A stretch of 64,000 nt of DNA from an uncultured Desulfobacter sp. (GTDB lineage: Bacteria; Desulfobacterota; Desulfobacteria; Desulfobacterales; Desulfobacteraceae), in NCBI RefSeq assembly GCF_963666145.1, contig NZ_OY762614.1, forward strand, positions 6,252,501 to 6,316,500, in the 5' to 3' direction. Under the pieces are notes generated by a model, which saw only the letters and a list, made by a program, of their open reading frames with translations, did not search any database and was not told the DNA's origin. The first letter of the stretch is position 1. Each line of letters opens with the position of its first letter. The position numbers and the translations under genes were made by a program. Shown here one piece after another: positions 17,201 to 24,930 of the stretch.

Positions 17201-18445
17201 AACCCTTACCCCGGTATTTTTAAACGGCGAATCGTCCGGCAGGGCATTAAAATTGTTGGATGGCGGCAGCAGTTCCTGATTCATGGCCATGACTGTTTTG
17301 ATAAATCCGGCCGCACCGGCACCTGTCAGCAAGTGGCCGATGTTGGACTTCACAGATCCAATGGACAGGCTTGTGTCCATGCATCGATATGTTTCAAGCA
17401 TCTGTACGATGCTTCGAACTTCCACCTGATCTCCCTTGGGCGTTCCGGAGCCATGACACTCCATGTACTGGATATCATCAAAGGACCAGCCGGCCATATC
17501 AAAGGCATGGCACATGGCCCGGACCTGACCTTCACTGGCCGGAGCCACCAGGTTGCCTTCAATATCGTTGCTCACGCCCCATCCTTTAATCACTGCATGG
17601 ATGGTGTCCTGGCAGGCCAGGGCATCGTCCAGGCGTTTGAGCAGAACTAAACCGGCCCCCTCCCCCACCACCAATCCATTGGCATCCCGGTCAAAGGGGG
17701 CGCAACGACCCGTGGGTGACAGGGCCTGCAGCTGGGTGAATCCCACCTGGGTATACAAAGACTGGGGTCGGGACACCCCGCCTGCCACCATGGCATCCAC
17801 CTTTCCTGACAGCAGTTGCTCGCAGGCAAGTTTTATGGAAAATAGAGATGAAGCACAGGCGGCATCCAGGGTAAAACTGCCGCCGGCCAATCCAAACACC
17901 CTTGCCAGAATCGAAGCCGGAGCCGACAGCATTCCGGCACCCCATGCCTGGTGTATGGATGGCATGACAGGATTGGCAGCCCAAAAAAGATCGTGGGTCA
18001 GCCGTGACGCTCCTGGCGTAGGCAAGGCAATGGCGGCCAGCACAACCCCTGTGCGCGCAAGGTTTTCCCTGGACAGCCGGGCGTTGCGGATTAAATCACC
18101 GCCGACAGCAAGGGTCAGATGGTGAACCGGATCCAGGTGATAGAAAAAATCATTGTCCAGGCCATGCATAGGCATGTCCGCACAGGAATAAAGGTCCAGG
18201 TTGGCAGGATCGAATACAGATGGGCGGATCAATCCGGCAAACCGGCTGCAGGCACGGTCTGGTAAAGGGGCACCGGCACGGTTGTCCACCATAATGTCAG
18301 AGGGCACACCCCATCTGTCCTGGGGCACCGGAATGATACTGGATTTTTTCGCCATAACATTGGCAATGAACTGTTGGGTATCACAGGCGCCGGGAAATAT
18401 ACCTGCCATGCCGACCACGGCAATATCTACGCGTTTCAAACTCAT
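14252..18445 (-). CDS. PfaC-like polyketide/PUFA synthase subunit (KS-CLF-DH-DH)
   Basis: The 1397-residue protein has four units. The first ketosynthase (about 5-455) is active in appearance: Cys197 in DAACASSLFS, His in ECHGSGTPKGD and His in KSNIGHL. The second (about 470-890) lacks the Cys (FTLSADEASGQTA) and should be a chain-length factor. The third (about 1010-1170) matches the first PfaC dehydratase (VSISIEAGQADLFLCSWLG, then RLLDAKVTF). The fourth is FabA-like with CHFIDDMVMPGTLMYE, His and Glu at FabA/FabZ spacing. There is no acyltransferase, ACP, ketoreductase or enoylreductase. It overlaps oleA by four bases. Known PfaC proteins are longer, near 2000 residues. Missing PfaA, PfaB and PfaD partners must be supplied from elsewhere or by the housekeeping FAS. 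Confidence 0.88.
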   Translation of the reverse strand: MSLKRVDIAVVGMAGIFPGACDTQQFIANVMAKKSSIIPVPQDRWGVPSDIMVDNRAGAPLPDRACSRFAGLIRPSVFDPANLDLYSCADMPMHGLDNDFFYHLDPVHHLTLAVGGDLIRNARLSRENLARTGVVLAAIALPTPGASRLTHDLFWAANPVMPSIHQAWGAGMLSAPASILARVFGLAGGSFTLDAACASSLFSIKLACEQLLSGKVDAMVAGGVSRPQSLYTQVGFTQLQALSPTGRCAPFDRDANGLVVGEGAGLVLLKRLDDALACQDTIHAVIKGWGVSNDIEGNLVAPASEGQVRAMCHAFDMAGWSFDDIQYMECHGSGTPKGDQVEVRSIVQMLETYRCMDTSLSIGSVKSNIGHLLTGAGAAGFIKTVMAMNQELLPPSNNFNALPDDSPFKNTGVRVQDTPAPWGAGGDGEPMRAAVSAFGFGGINAQILVESFKPEFRSYAVGALPALVEKSVPCAIVGMGLISGGAANLGDFSQLLFGGKTLAGRPGEARWRRSDHLPPEIRNAQTLFMDELSIDLKDFNIPPNQMHQILPQHLIMLKAAMAALADAGISPKPDASQPPRVNMGCAVGIDFDFGATDYHLRWQIQGQDNNVSQDVLDTIGPSLNFDSTLGALGGIVASRLARAFKLGGPCFTLSADEASGQTAIDIAVKSLSSGETNTFLCAAVDLAGDIRSFSRDLVLTGADPMTLPSEGAVALVLKPLAAAQKDNDRIYAVVNGVGAAGGAALAGETGVQAQGFRSTVVQTSLQTALDQAGIPLNEIGLGTATHSASHFLGAAETSVFESKDLPVFCPSALSGHAGMAAGLFTVTAAALCLYARKFPGCLPNTSGIPQTAVAGCLTRDGIAGHVVLSGYRNPGQGGDGPDIPLAQDKNETSPTRIRIPMTRPPFPRNLISTEDLGFELPAAPLWGACDNIPELLAQTQAVTARAHERFLELSAQNTQAMTEQLAAIAGALSTGANVSTGLEPICPSQETTILPDLFMDREQCLEFAVGKAGNVLGPDFDIIDTYPVRVRLPAEPLMLVDRIVSVHGEKLSLTSGKVVTQHDVLENAWYLDGGKAPVSISIEAGQADLFLCSWLGIDHKVKGKRKYRLLDAKVTFHRSLPVPRETIEYHIEIDRFLKQGDIYLFFFHYQGYINQLPFISMRDGCAGFFTEQEVENSGGIILKKEDKEINIQGPPPEWFASKERLSLDYAQVEALRTGDLETAFGADFQGKRTGKNQWLPGGPMRLIHRVLDLDPTGGRFGMGRIIAQADIHPDDWFLTCHFIDDMVMPGTLMYECCAHTLRVFLQRMGWVLPHDDISYNVLENNESDLKCRGPVTRATKKALYDIEIKSIGYEPQPFVTADAHMFSDDLEIVFYKDMGMKLEGVTRQELEAYWRRR

Positions 18446-18509
18446 GGAGCCCCATATAATTTACCCGGAAAAAGAAAGCAAGCAGGCTTTGTAAAACTTG
18501 TGTAAAACG

Positions 18510-18592
18510 CCCCTGTGTTTGAACGATAAGTTGCCCACCTGCAGCTTTGCTTGCGCCTTGCATCTGGGCAACTTATCGTCCAAACACAGGGG
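18510..18592. repeat. Large imperfect palindrome (28-base arms) between pfaC-like and rhomboid genes
   Basis: Bases 18510-18537 and 18565-18592 are inverted repeats with one mismatch in 28 positions and a 27-base centre. In RNA this would form a very long hairpin. It follows the stop of the rhomboid gene (minus strand) and precedes the start of the pfaC-like gene, so it could separate the two transcripts. No strong T run follows on the minus strand, so a mobile palindromic element is also possible. Confidence 0.85.
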
Positions 18593-18603
18593 GTGATTAG
18601 GCG

Positions 18604-19314
18604 CTATTTAAATATTGCTGTCACACCTTCGAATATTGAACGGAATAAAAGAAGAGCGGTGAATGCGGACATGCCTGTACAAATTAGTATATCAATTAAC
18701 CCTGATTTACGGCGCTCTTCGTATCCAAAAAGAAAAGCCAGGGCAAAACCTGCGGCAAATCCGCCGCCATGGCCCCAGTTGTTGATATTGGGCAGGATCA
18801 GGCCAATGAGCACCAGGCTGAAAATCCAGGACTTGGTTTGATCAAACACCATCTTTCCCCAATATCCTCCCCGGGACCAGCCATAATAGAACAGGGCACC
18901 GATGAGCCCGCAAAGCCCTGCAGAAGCCCCGATGGTCAAAGGCACACCGCCCAGGCAGGAAAGATAAAATCCACCTGCACCCGAAAGAATATATATGGAC
19001 AGCATCCGGTAGAGACCAAACTCCTTAATCGTCAGCGGTGCAAGGGTGCGAAGTGCCAGCATGTTGAACAGGATATGCAACAGACTGCCGTGCAGCCAGT
19101 TTGCGGTGAAAATGCTGGTCCAGTCATGGGTATAATTCAGCGCAATGGTCCCAGCTGCCCCTAAAAAAATCAGGGCATCACTGGAGGGTGCCATGGCAGT
19201 TAAAGGATTCATTGTAAAATGCAATCCCCGGGAAAACAGCAGGGATACCGCATACATGATCACGTTGACCCAGATCAAAACATGGATCGTCAATTTTGTA
19301 CGATTATCTATCAT
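18604..19314 (-). CDS. Rhomboid family intramembrane serine protease
   Basis: The 236-residue protein has six or so hydrophobic segments and rhomboid signatures: NWLHGSLLHILFNMLAL (the HxxxN-type segment of helix 2), GASAGLCGLIG with the catalytic Ser (GxSxG), and the His of WGHGGGFAAGFALAF in the last core helix. Rhomboids cleave single-pass membrane proteins within the bilayer. It lies upstream of the lipid operon on the same strand but is separated from it by the large palindrome, so it may be an independent unit. The substrate is unknown. Confidence 0.88.
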   Translation of the reverse strand: MIDNRTKLTIHVLIWVNVIMYAVSLLFSRGLHFTMNPLTAMAPSSDALIFLGAAGTIALNYTHDWTSIFTANWLHGSLLHILFNMLALRTLAPLTIKEFGLYRMLSIYILSGAGGFYLSCLGGVPLTIGASAGLCGLIGALFYYGWSRGGYWGKMVFDQTKSWIFSLVLIGLILPNINNWGHGGGFAAGFALAFLFGYEERRKSGLIDILICTGMSAFTALLLFRSIFEGVTAIFK

Positions 19315-19415
19315 AACGAAAAAAGGCCTGTTTTCAGAATCTGTTTGGCAATTCAGCGCTGTTTTAATGCCAAGATTGCAGCCGATCGCTCAATTACCAG
19401 GCAGATACGTTAAGA

Positions 19416-19988
19416 TCAGTGGATGGTGATATCTTTTATTTTTACAGCGGCCAGATACTCTTTGACCGCTCCCAGGGTCAGGGCAAACATTTTAGTTCCA
19501 ACAAGAATTACTATTGGGTCATCCGAAGCCCCGCAGGCATCTGCAAATACAGGCCCCATAACACCGGTGGGATCGGCACCTTCGGTCTGATTTTCCTGCA
19601 TCTGCGCCACAAAGGTATCCAAACGATCCTTAAGTATGTTGAAATAATCAACCCGGGTTCCTGTGGTGGTTTCGGTCAGGGTTGACACATTGTTGGAAAT
19701 TTCCCTGATCTGTTCCCAGAACGACTGGGTCAAAGGGGCCTTGTTCTTATCTGTTGCCGGCATGAAAAAGGCCATGGCCCACCCCACACTCAGGATCTTA
19801 AGAATGGCCAGTTCATATTCCAGACGGTTCATATCTACAAAATGTTCTTTGGGAACGGTGCCCAAAAGTGATTTGATGTCAGCCCTGTCAATGGCAAAGG
19901 CTGAAAGATTTTCTGCCACCTGGTCCACGGTAAGGGTTCCTGCCGGGTTATCTTGCATATTATAAGGTCGTCCTTTATCTGCACTCAT
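19416..19988 (-). CDS. Hypothetical helical protein
   Basis: The 190-residue protein is not recognised. It is predicted soluble and mostly helical, with no signal peptide or membrane helix apart from a moderately hydrophobic stretch (ILKILSVGWAMAFFMPA). The only Cys is in ADACGASDDP. It is about 100 bases upstream of the rhomboid gene in the same direction and may be co-transcribed. A start ten codons later is also possible. It diverges from the sirtuin gene. Confidence 0.6.
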   Translation of the reverse strand: MSADKGRPYNMQDNPAGTLTVDQVAENLSAFAIDRADIKSLLGTVPKEHFVDMNRLEYELAILKILSVGWAMAFFMPATDKNKAPLTQSFWEQIREISNNVSTLTETTTGTRVDYFNILKDRLDTFVAQMQENQTEGADPTGVMGPVFADACGASDDPIVILVGTKMFALTLGAVKEYLAAVKIKDITIH

Positions 19989-20101
19989 CTCTGTTTTGAT
20001 TTACCTTTACCTACTATCAAAATTTGGGTATCTTTAACCGTTAAAAACTTAAAATAACAATCCCCCGGTCAAGTGTAAACCCCAGAAGGTAACGATACGC
20101 C

Positions 20102-20845
20102 ATGAATATTTATCAGGAAGCTGCCCAAAAAATTATTGATTCCAATTACTGTGTTGCCTTTACCGGTGCCGGTATCTCCGTTGAAAGCGGCATCCCGCCC
20201 TTTCGGGGCAGAAACGGGCTGTGGAATAAATATGATCCCAACTCCTTTGAAATTGAGTATTTTCTCCAGAACACGGCCAAGGCCTGGGAGATCATTCGGG
20301 ATATTTTCTATGACCTGTTTGGCCAGGTGCGGCCCAATACGGCCCACTATGCCCTGGCAGAGATGGAGCAGCGGGGCCTGTTAAAATCAATCATCACCCA
20401 GAATATTGACAATCTGCACAAGGATGCCGGGAGCAAGGAAGTGTATGAATTTCATGGATCATTAAAAGAGATCATCTGCCTAAACTGCGGGCAAAAAGTC
20501 AACGTGTCCCAGGTGGATATGACCCATTTACCCCCCACCTGTTTTACCTGTGGTGGTCTTTTGAAACCGGATGTGGTGTTTTTCGGAGAAGCCATCCCCG
20601 AATATGCGGCGTCTAAGTCCGTTGATGCGGCCCAGCATGCAGACTGCATGATATTGATCGGCACCACGGGCACGGTGGCACCGGCCAACACCCTGCCCTC
20701 CCGTGCCAAAGCCGCCGGCACCACCATCATAGAGATCAACCCATCCCCATCGGAATACACCGATCGAATCACGGATATATTCATCCAGGACAACGCCACA
20801 AGGGCCATGGAACATCTCATGGAAGCCATTGACGAGCTTGTCTGA
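20102..20845 (+). CDS. Sir2 family NAD-dependent protein deacylase (sirtuin)
   Basis: The 247-residue protein removes acyl groups from lysines with NAD. It has the NAD motif GAGISVESGIPPFRG, TQNIDNLHKDAG, the catalytic His in YEFHGSL, and two zinc Cys pairs (CLNCG and CFTCGG), followed by KPDVVFFGE. The FRG motif is followed by NGLWNKY, so the Tyr/Arg pair that marks desuccinylase-type class III sirtuins is not obvious. The start has modest ribosome-binding complementarity (AAGGTAACG). The HIT gene follows 55 bases later and may be co-transcribed. Confidence 0.92.
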   Translation: MNIYQEAAQKIIDSNYCVAFTGAGISVESGIPPFRGRNGLWNKYDPNSFEIEYFLQNTAKAWEIIRDIFYDLFGQVRPNTAHYALAEMEQRGLLKSIITQNIDNLHKDAGSKEVYEFHGSLKEIICLNCGQKVNVSQVDMTHLPPTCFTCGGLLKPDVVFFGEAIPEYAASKSVDAAQHADCMILIGTTGTVAPANTLPSRAKAAGTTIIEINPSPSEYTDRITDIFIQDNATRAMEHLMEAIDELV

Positions 20846-20900
20846 CAGCCATAACAATTATCTAAAAGCGAATAAAGCCATACTACGTTAGGAGAAAAAT

Positions 20901-21233
20901 ATGCCCGACGACTGTCTTTTCTGTAAAATTGCCAACCATGAACTGCCCAGCGACATGCTGTATGAAGACGACGACTATGTGGTGTTTAAAGATATCCATC
21001 CCAAGGCTCCTGTTCACCTGCTGATCGTACCCAAAACCCATATCCGCAGTGTTAATAACATAGAACCTGAACATACCGAACTTGTGGGGGGCTTGTTTAC
21101 CCTTGCCGCCAAGATGGCCCTGAAACAAGGGATCAACAAATCCGGATACAAGCTGCTCTTTAATGTGGAAAAAGGCGGTGATCAGGAGATCTTTCACCTG
21201 CATCTTCACCTGTTCGGCAGATGGGAAAAATAA
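20901..21233 (+). CDS. HIT family purine nucleotide hydrolase (HinT-like)
   Basis: This 110-residue protein is the right length for HinT. It has an N-terminal CLFCKI zinc-type motif, the conserved FKDIHPKAPVHLLIVPK, and the HIT triad in EIFHLHLHLFGRW (His-x-His-x-His), whose middle His is the nucleophile on the alpha-phosphate. Such enzymes hydrolyse adenosine phosphoramidates and aminoacyl-AMP. A clear AGGAG-type site (TTAGGAGAAAA) precedes the ATG. It lies 55 bases after the sirtuin gene. Confidence 0.93.
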   Translation: MPDDCLFCKIANHELPSDMLYEDDDYVVFKDIHPKAPVHLLIVPKTHIRSVNNIEPEHTELVGGLFTLAAKMALKQGINKSGYKLLFNVEKGGDQEIFHLHLHLFGRWEK

Positions 21234-21254
21234 ATATTAAGTGCTTGTAAGCCG

Positions 21255-21971
21255 TCAGCAAGTGGGGCCTGGCTGTTCGGTCGTTTTCTTGCTCAATCCG
21301 GCCATCGCCAGAATGATGCCGAGCACAATTCCAAGGATTGCCGCAAAAAGCATCTGAGAATCCGGCGGCAGGAGAAAGGTTATCGTATGAGCCGGAATCC
21401 AGAAAAACGGCAATGTCTTCTTGAACACAAAGCCCCACATCACCGACCAGTCGATTGATTTTAAGACTTTCTCCATATCTATTTCCGAAAAATACCCTGT
21501 TATTGTCCCTCCGGTTTCTTCTATATGAATATCGGAAATCTTATGAAATGTCATGAAGATCGGAGAAAATATCAAATTTATGCAGACACTGATTGTAAAC
21601 GCGGCAGCGAGTTTCAGCATGGAAAACGGCCCGGCAAGAACCGATTCCGGCAGTGGATAAATATAGTGATCAAATACAGCCGTTGAGCCTATTGCAAAAA
21701 TGGTAAATGCAATTTTAATCATTACACCGGTGATGCCCCAAAACAGGGCCCTGGGAAGGAGTCCGAACCCTTTCTTGAAGTAAACGCCTTTTAAAATTCG
21801 AAGCCCGATGACTTCCCCCATTGTCGCCAGGAATGCAAATTTGAGAAAGCTCATAATCAAGGCGTGCCGGAAGATCATAGCAGCGTAAAGATTCTGCACC
21901 GGCTCAAGGAAGGCAAACGGAACAAAGAAGAGAACGAGAAAAACTGCAAAATAAATATCTTTTGTTTGCAT
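21255..21971 (-). CDS. Hypothetical multi-pass membrane protein
   Basis: The 238-residue protein has about five hydrophobic segments (residues about 7-25, 40-60, 80-105, 125-150 and 210-230) and no recognised family. A conserved-looking segment FFWIPAHTITFLLPP precedes the last helix; it resembles the tail of Mpv17/PMP22-type proteins, but the match is too weak to name. Its stop is 21 bases from the HIT gene, with which it converges, and it follows the flavin oxidoreductase genes by 39 bases on the same strand, so it may be the last gene of that operon. Confidence 0.6.
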   Translation of the reverse strand: MQTKDIYFAVFLVLFFVPFAFLEPVQNLYAAMIFRHALIMSFLKFAFLATMGEVIGLRILKGVYFKKGFGLLPRALFWGITGVMIKIAFTIFAIGSTAVFDHYIYPLPESVLAGPFSMLKLAAAFTISVCINLIFSPIFMTFHKISDIHIEETGGTITGYFSEIDMEKVLKSIDWSVMWGFVFKKTLPFFWIPAHTITFLLPPDSQMLFAAILGIVLGIILAMAGLSKKTTEQPGPTC

Positions 21972-22010
21972 TATAAATCCACTTTTTGGAATAAAGCCGG
22001 AGGCTTGAAT

Positions 22011-23138
22011 TTATGAACCGCTAAACCGGCCATAATTAAGCTCACGGATATCGATGGAAGGGGTTTCGTCGCAGGCCATTTCCGACAGCACAGTACCCAC
22101 GGCGGGAGAAATTCCAAAACCGTGACCAGAGAATCCAAACGCCAGAATCAAACCAGGAACCGCTTCGACATGGTCTATTACCGGGACTTTATCCTCGCAC
22201 CAATCAATAAAACCGACCCAGCTGCGAACCACTTTTGCGTGTTTCAAGGCAGGGATGTAGCTTAGTATCCCTTTGCATGTCGCGGCCGTGGCATCGGCCG
22301 GCGGATGATTCACTACACTTTTAATAAACTCAGAATCCAGCGGCGTTCCCGCACCGAAAATAAATGATCCATGGGTGGTTTGATGGCCGTAAAAATCCGC
22401 CATGGCTGTGCCAAGCATCTGATAAAACATGGGTGGCTGTGCATCGGTGATCAAGGTATTCAGTGCGATTTTCTTAACAGGCACTTCTACGCCGACGGTT
22501 TCAGCAATCGCCTGGCTTTCATATCCGGCCGCCAGGACAATTTTTTCTGCTTCAAACTCCCCGCTGGTGGTTACGACCGTTCTCGCCCGGCCGGCAACTT
22601 TTTTGATTGCCAGCACACTTTGTTCAAAAAGGAAATGTACGCCTAACGCGTTGGCCTTGTTGTAAAATGCTAACGTTGCAAGCAGCGGATTGGCATGGCC
22701 ATCACTTTGGCACCAGCTAGCCCCGATCACTTCATCAGACAGGTGCGGACAAATTTCTCTGACCTCTTCTCCGCTTATCATCTTCACATCAAGACCCAGG
22801 GAAACAGCAACATCGGTGAGCCCCTGCAGGATTTTAAGGTGCTCATCGGTTTTGCCCAGTCGAAGATTCCCCCGCTGGTAATATTCGACATCCGCCCCCA
22901 ATTCTTCGGACAGATGGGGCCAGAGATTTTGCACACCATACATGGCCAAAGGCAGCTCTCTTTTATCCCTGCCTGACTGGCGTACCCCACCGCCATTGCG
23001 GCCGGACCCGCCATACCCAATTTTATTTCCCTTTTCCAGAACGATGACTGTTTTGCCTTTTTTAGCTAAATAGTAGGCGGTCGAACAGCCTATAATACCG
23101 CCACCAATAATGATCACATCCGCATTTGTCTTCATCAA
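22011..23138 (-). CDS. FAD-dependent amine/amino-acid dehydrogenase, catalytic DAO-type subunit
   Basis: The 375-residue protein is a D-amino-acid/sarcosine oxidase type flavoprotein. The N-terminal dinucleotide motif is VIIGGGIIGCSTAYYLAK, followed by VLEKG and GRNGGGVRQSG. The C-terminal VIDHVEAVPGLILAFGFSGHGFGISPAVG closes the FAD site. Family relatives are the catalytic subunits of opine oxidase, hydrogen cyanide synthase (HcnC) and hydroxyproline dehydrogenases. It overlaps the next upstream gene by four bases. With the two following subunits it should oxidise the C-N bond of an amino or imino acid and pass electrons to an acceptor rather than directly to oxygen. Confidence 0.86.
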   Translation of the reverse strand: MMKTNADVIIIGGGIIGCSTAYYLAKKGKTVIVLEKGNKIGYGGSGRNGGGVRQSGRDKRELPLAMYGVQNLWPHLSEELGADVEYYQRGNLRLGKTDEHLKILQGLTDVAVSLGLDVKMISGEEVREICPHLSDEVIGASWCQSDGHANPLLATLAFYNKANALGVHFLFEQSVLAIKKVAGRARTVVTTSGEFEAEKIVLAAGYESQAIAETVGVEVPVKKIALNTLITDAQPPMFYQMLGTAMADFYGHQTTHGSFIFGAGTPLDSEFIKSVVNHPPADATAATCKGILSYIPALKHAKVVRSWVGFIDWCEDKVPVIDHVEAVPGLILAFGFSGHGFGISPAVGTVLSEMACDETPSIDIRELNYGRFSGS

Positions 23139-24529
23139 CGTTCCTCTCCTACTTCCAGATTCGCCAATTGTTCGATACTTAAAGGTTGAAGTGGCGGTCT
23201 GACCCGAAATGTGCCAACCTGTGCAATATCAAGCGCACAACACGCTGCGATCATTTCGGCAATGGTCGCCCCGCACATTCTTCCCTGACAGGGGCCCATC
23301 CCCGCGCGCGTCTCTCCTTTAATCTGGGCTGGATGGCGTGCCCCTTTGGCTATCGCCTCACGGATTTGACCTGCAGTCAACTCTTCACAGCGACAAACAA
23401 GTGTTTCATCGTCGGGTGGTACCAGTGCCTGCCGGCTTGGTGGAAAGACGTGGTCGATAAAGGGACGAATCAACTTTTGCCGATGTGCCTTTTTCAGGTA
23501 GGGTTGAGCCAGACGATCGCGCTCGGCCCTGGTGAAGACCTCAAGCTTGCAGCCGGCATCAATGGCAGCCAGGTGACCTGCAATTTCCGCCACCGGCCCG
23601 CCGTTAATGCCGCCGGCATCTCCAGCCACTGAAATGCCCGGCACGCTTGTTCTCCCCCAGCGGTCAAGCACCGGCCGCCAGTAGCGCTGGGGCGCGTACC
23701 ATTCGTGTTCACAGTTGAGCAATCGACTGAAACACAGATTCGGCACCACCCCTTCATGCAGCAGGACCATTGCGGCAGGCACTTTGTGTTGCGTGCCGCG
23801 GCAGGAAAATGTCAACCCTTCTGCCTGATGCTTACCGAAGACAGCCAGGTCTCGACAACCGATGTAAACCGGCACACCTGCGCGTTTCACCTTCAGCCTC
23901 ATCTGCAGACCTTTAAAAAGGTAACTGCTCTGGCATAATGCTCTGGGCAGGAAAGGCATTGCCTTGAAGTAATCCTTTAAGCCGGACGTTTCCACCATTG
24001 CAGAAATTTTAACGCCGTTATCGATCAGATGGCAGGCGGTCAGTAACAACAACGGCCCGCTGCCAGCCAAAACAACCGGGCTTTGGGGAACCATATCTGC
24101 TGACTTGAACAGAATATCCGCAGCTGCGGCACCCATCACCCCAGGAAGTGTCCAATTGGGAATCGGCATCGGCCGCTCTAGGGCCCCGACGCTGAAAATA
24201 ATCTGGCGACCACGCACCCGCTGGAGTAAGCTTTCGGATATCAAATCGACATTGAACGCGTTATCGATGTTCCAGACACTGTTATTGGGCAGGTAGGTGA
24301 CACCGGATGCACGAAATGACTCGACCAGTTGCTTGCCGGCAAGATAATCCTTGCCAAGCGTATCTGCATTTTCAGGAAGACTGCGCTCTATTGAACGATA
24401 GAACTGCCCCCCGGGTTCGGGTTGCTCGTCGACCACCAAGGTTGAGAGGCCCAGTTTACCGGCAGTGACAGCCGCAGCAAGACCACCGGGGCCGGCACCA
24501 ACAATAACCAAATCGTAGCGATTATTCAT
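23135..24529 (-). CDS. FAD/NAD(P) oxidoreductase subunit with BFD-like [2Fe-2S] domain (HcnB/opine-oxidase A-like)
   Basis: The start is placed at the ATG at 24529 (MNNRYDLVIVGAGPGG), giving 464 residues, because the FAD motif begins there and overlaps the ferredoxin-like gene by eight bases. The central region has a second nucleotide-binding motif (VVLAGSGPLLLL). The C-terminus holds a bacterioferritin-associated-ferredoxin-like cluster domain with four Cys in ETLVCRCEELT and GMGPCQGRMCG. This is the arrangement of HcnB and opine oxidase subunit A. It transfers electrons from the DAO-type subunit through FAD and [2Fe-2S]. Confidence 0.86.
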   Translation of the reverse strand: MNNRYDLVIVGAGPGGLAAAVTAGKLGLSTLVVDEQPEPGGQFYRSIERSLPENADTLGKDYLAGKQLVESFRASGVTYLPNNSVWNIDNAFNVDLISESLLQRVRGRQIIFSVGALERPMPIPNWTLPGVMGAAAADILFKSADMVPQSPVVLAGSGPLLLLTACHLIDNGVKISAMVETSGLKDYFKAMPFLPRALCQSSYLFKGLQMRLKVKRAGVPVYIGCRDLAVFGKHQAEGLTFSCRGTQHKVPAAMVLLHEGVVPNLCFSRLLNCEHEWYAPQRYWRPVLDRWGRTSVPGISVAGDAGGINGGPVAEIAGHLAAIDAGCKLEVFTRAERDRLAQPYLKKAHRQKLIRPFIDHVFPPSRQALVPPDDETLVCRCEELTAGQIREAIAKGARHPAQIKGETRAGMGPCQGRMCGATIAEMIAACCALDIAQVGTFRVRPPLQPLSIEQLANLEVGEER

Positions 24530-24827
24530 TGTCCGGCTCCTTTTTCCCGTACTGCCGCTTAACCACCATACCGTCGCGCACCTGGATCTTGCAGGCCTGC
24601 TGATTTGGAACGCCGTCAATCTCCATGAGGCACTCATGGCAGACGCCCATATGGCAGTAGGCCGCACGGTGTGCGCCACTGATTGGCGAGGTCCGGTTGT
24701 AGCCGGCGCCAGCCGCCATAACAGCCGCTATCACGGTATCAGTTGCCGGAACGTCCAACGGCTCGCCTTCAAAGGTAATCGTCACCCGATCCAATTCGGG
24801 TTTGTTATCATGCAATCTTTTCAACAT
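24522..24827 (-). CDS. Small (2Fe-2S)-binding protein, HcnA-like
   Basis: The 101-residue protein is a short ferredoxin-like subunit. Its cluster Cys residues are in YCHMGVCHECLMEIDG plus a later QQAC, the pattern of plant-type [2Fe-2S] proteins used by HcnA and by the N-terminal domain of sarcosine oxidase alpha. The ubiquitin-like fold is suggested by VTITFEGEPLDVPATDTVIAAVM. It is the first gene of the three-subunit operon and overlaps the second by eight bases. Confidence 0.82.
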   Translation of the reverse strand: MLKRLHDNKPELDRVTITFEGEPLDVPATDTVIAAVMAAGAGYNRTSPISGAHRAAYCHMGVCHECLMEIDGVPNQQACKIQVRDGMVVKRQYGKKEPDNE

Positions 24828-24930
24828 CTAAAATTCCTTACGATAAACAAAAAGCACCTCGGTTCTGTCTGACAGGCAGAAACCTACATACCTGCGCCGG
24901 GTCAACATTTCAAGGATTTTAAAATGATCA

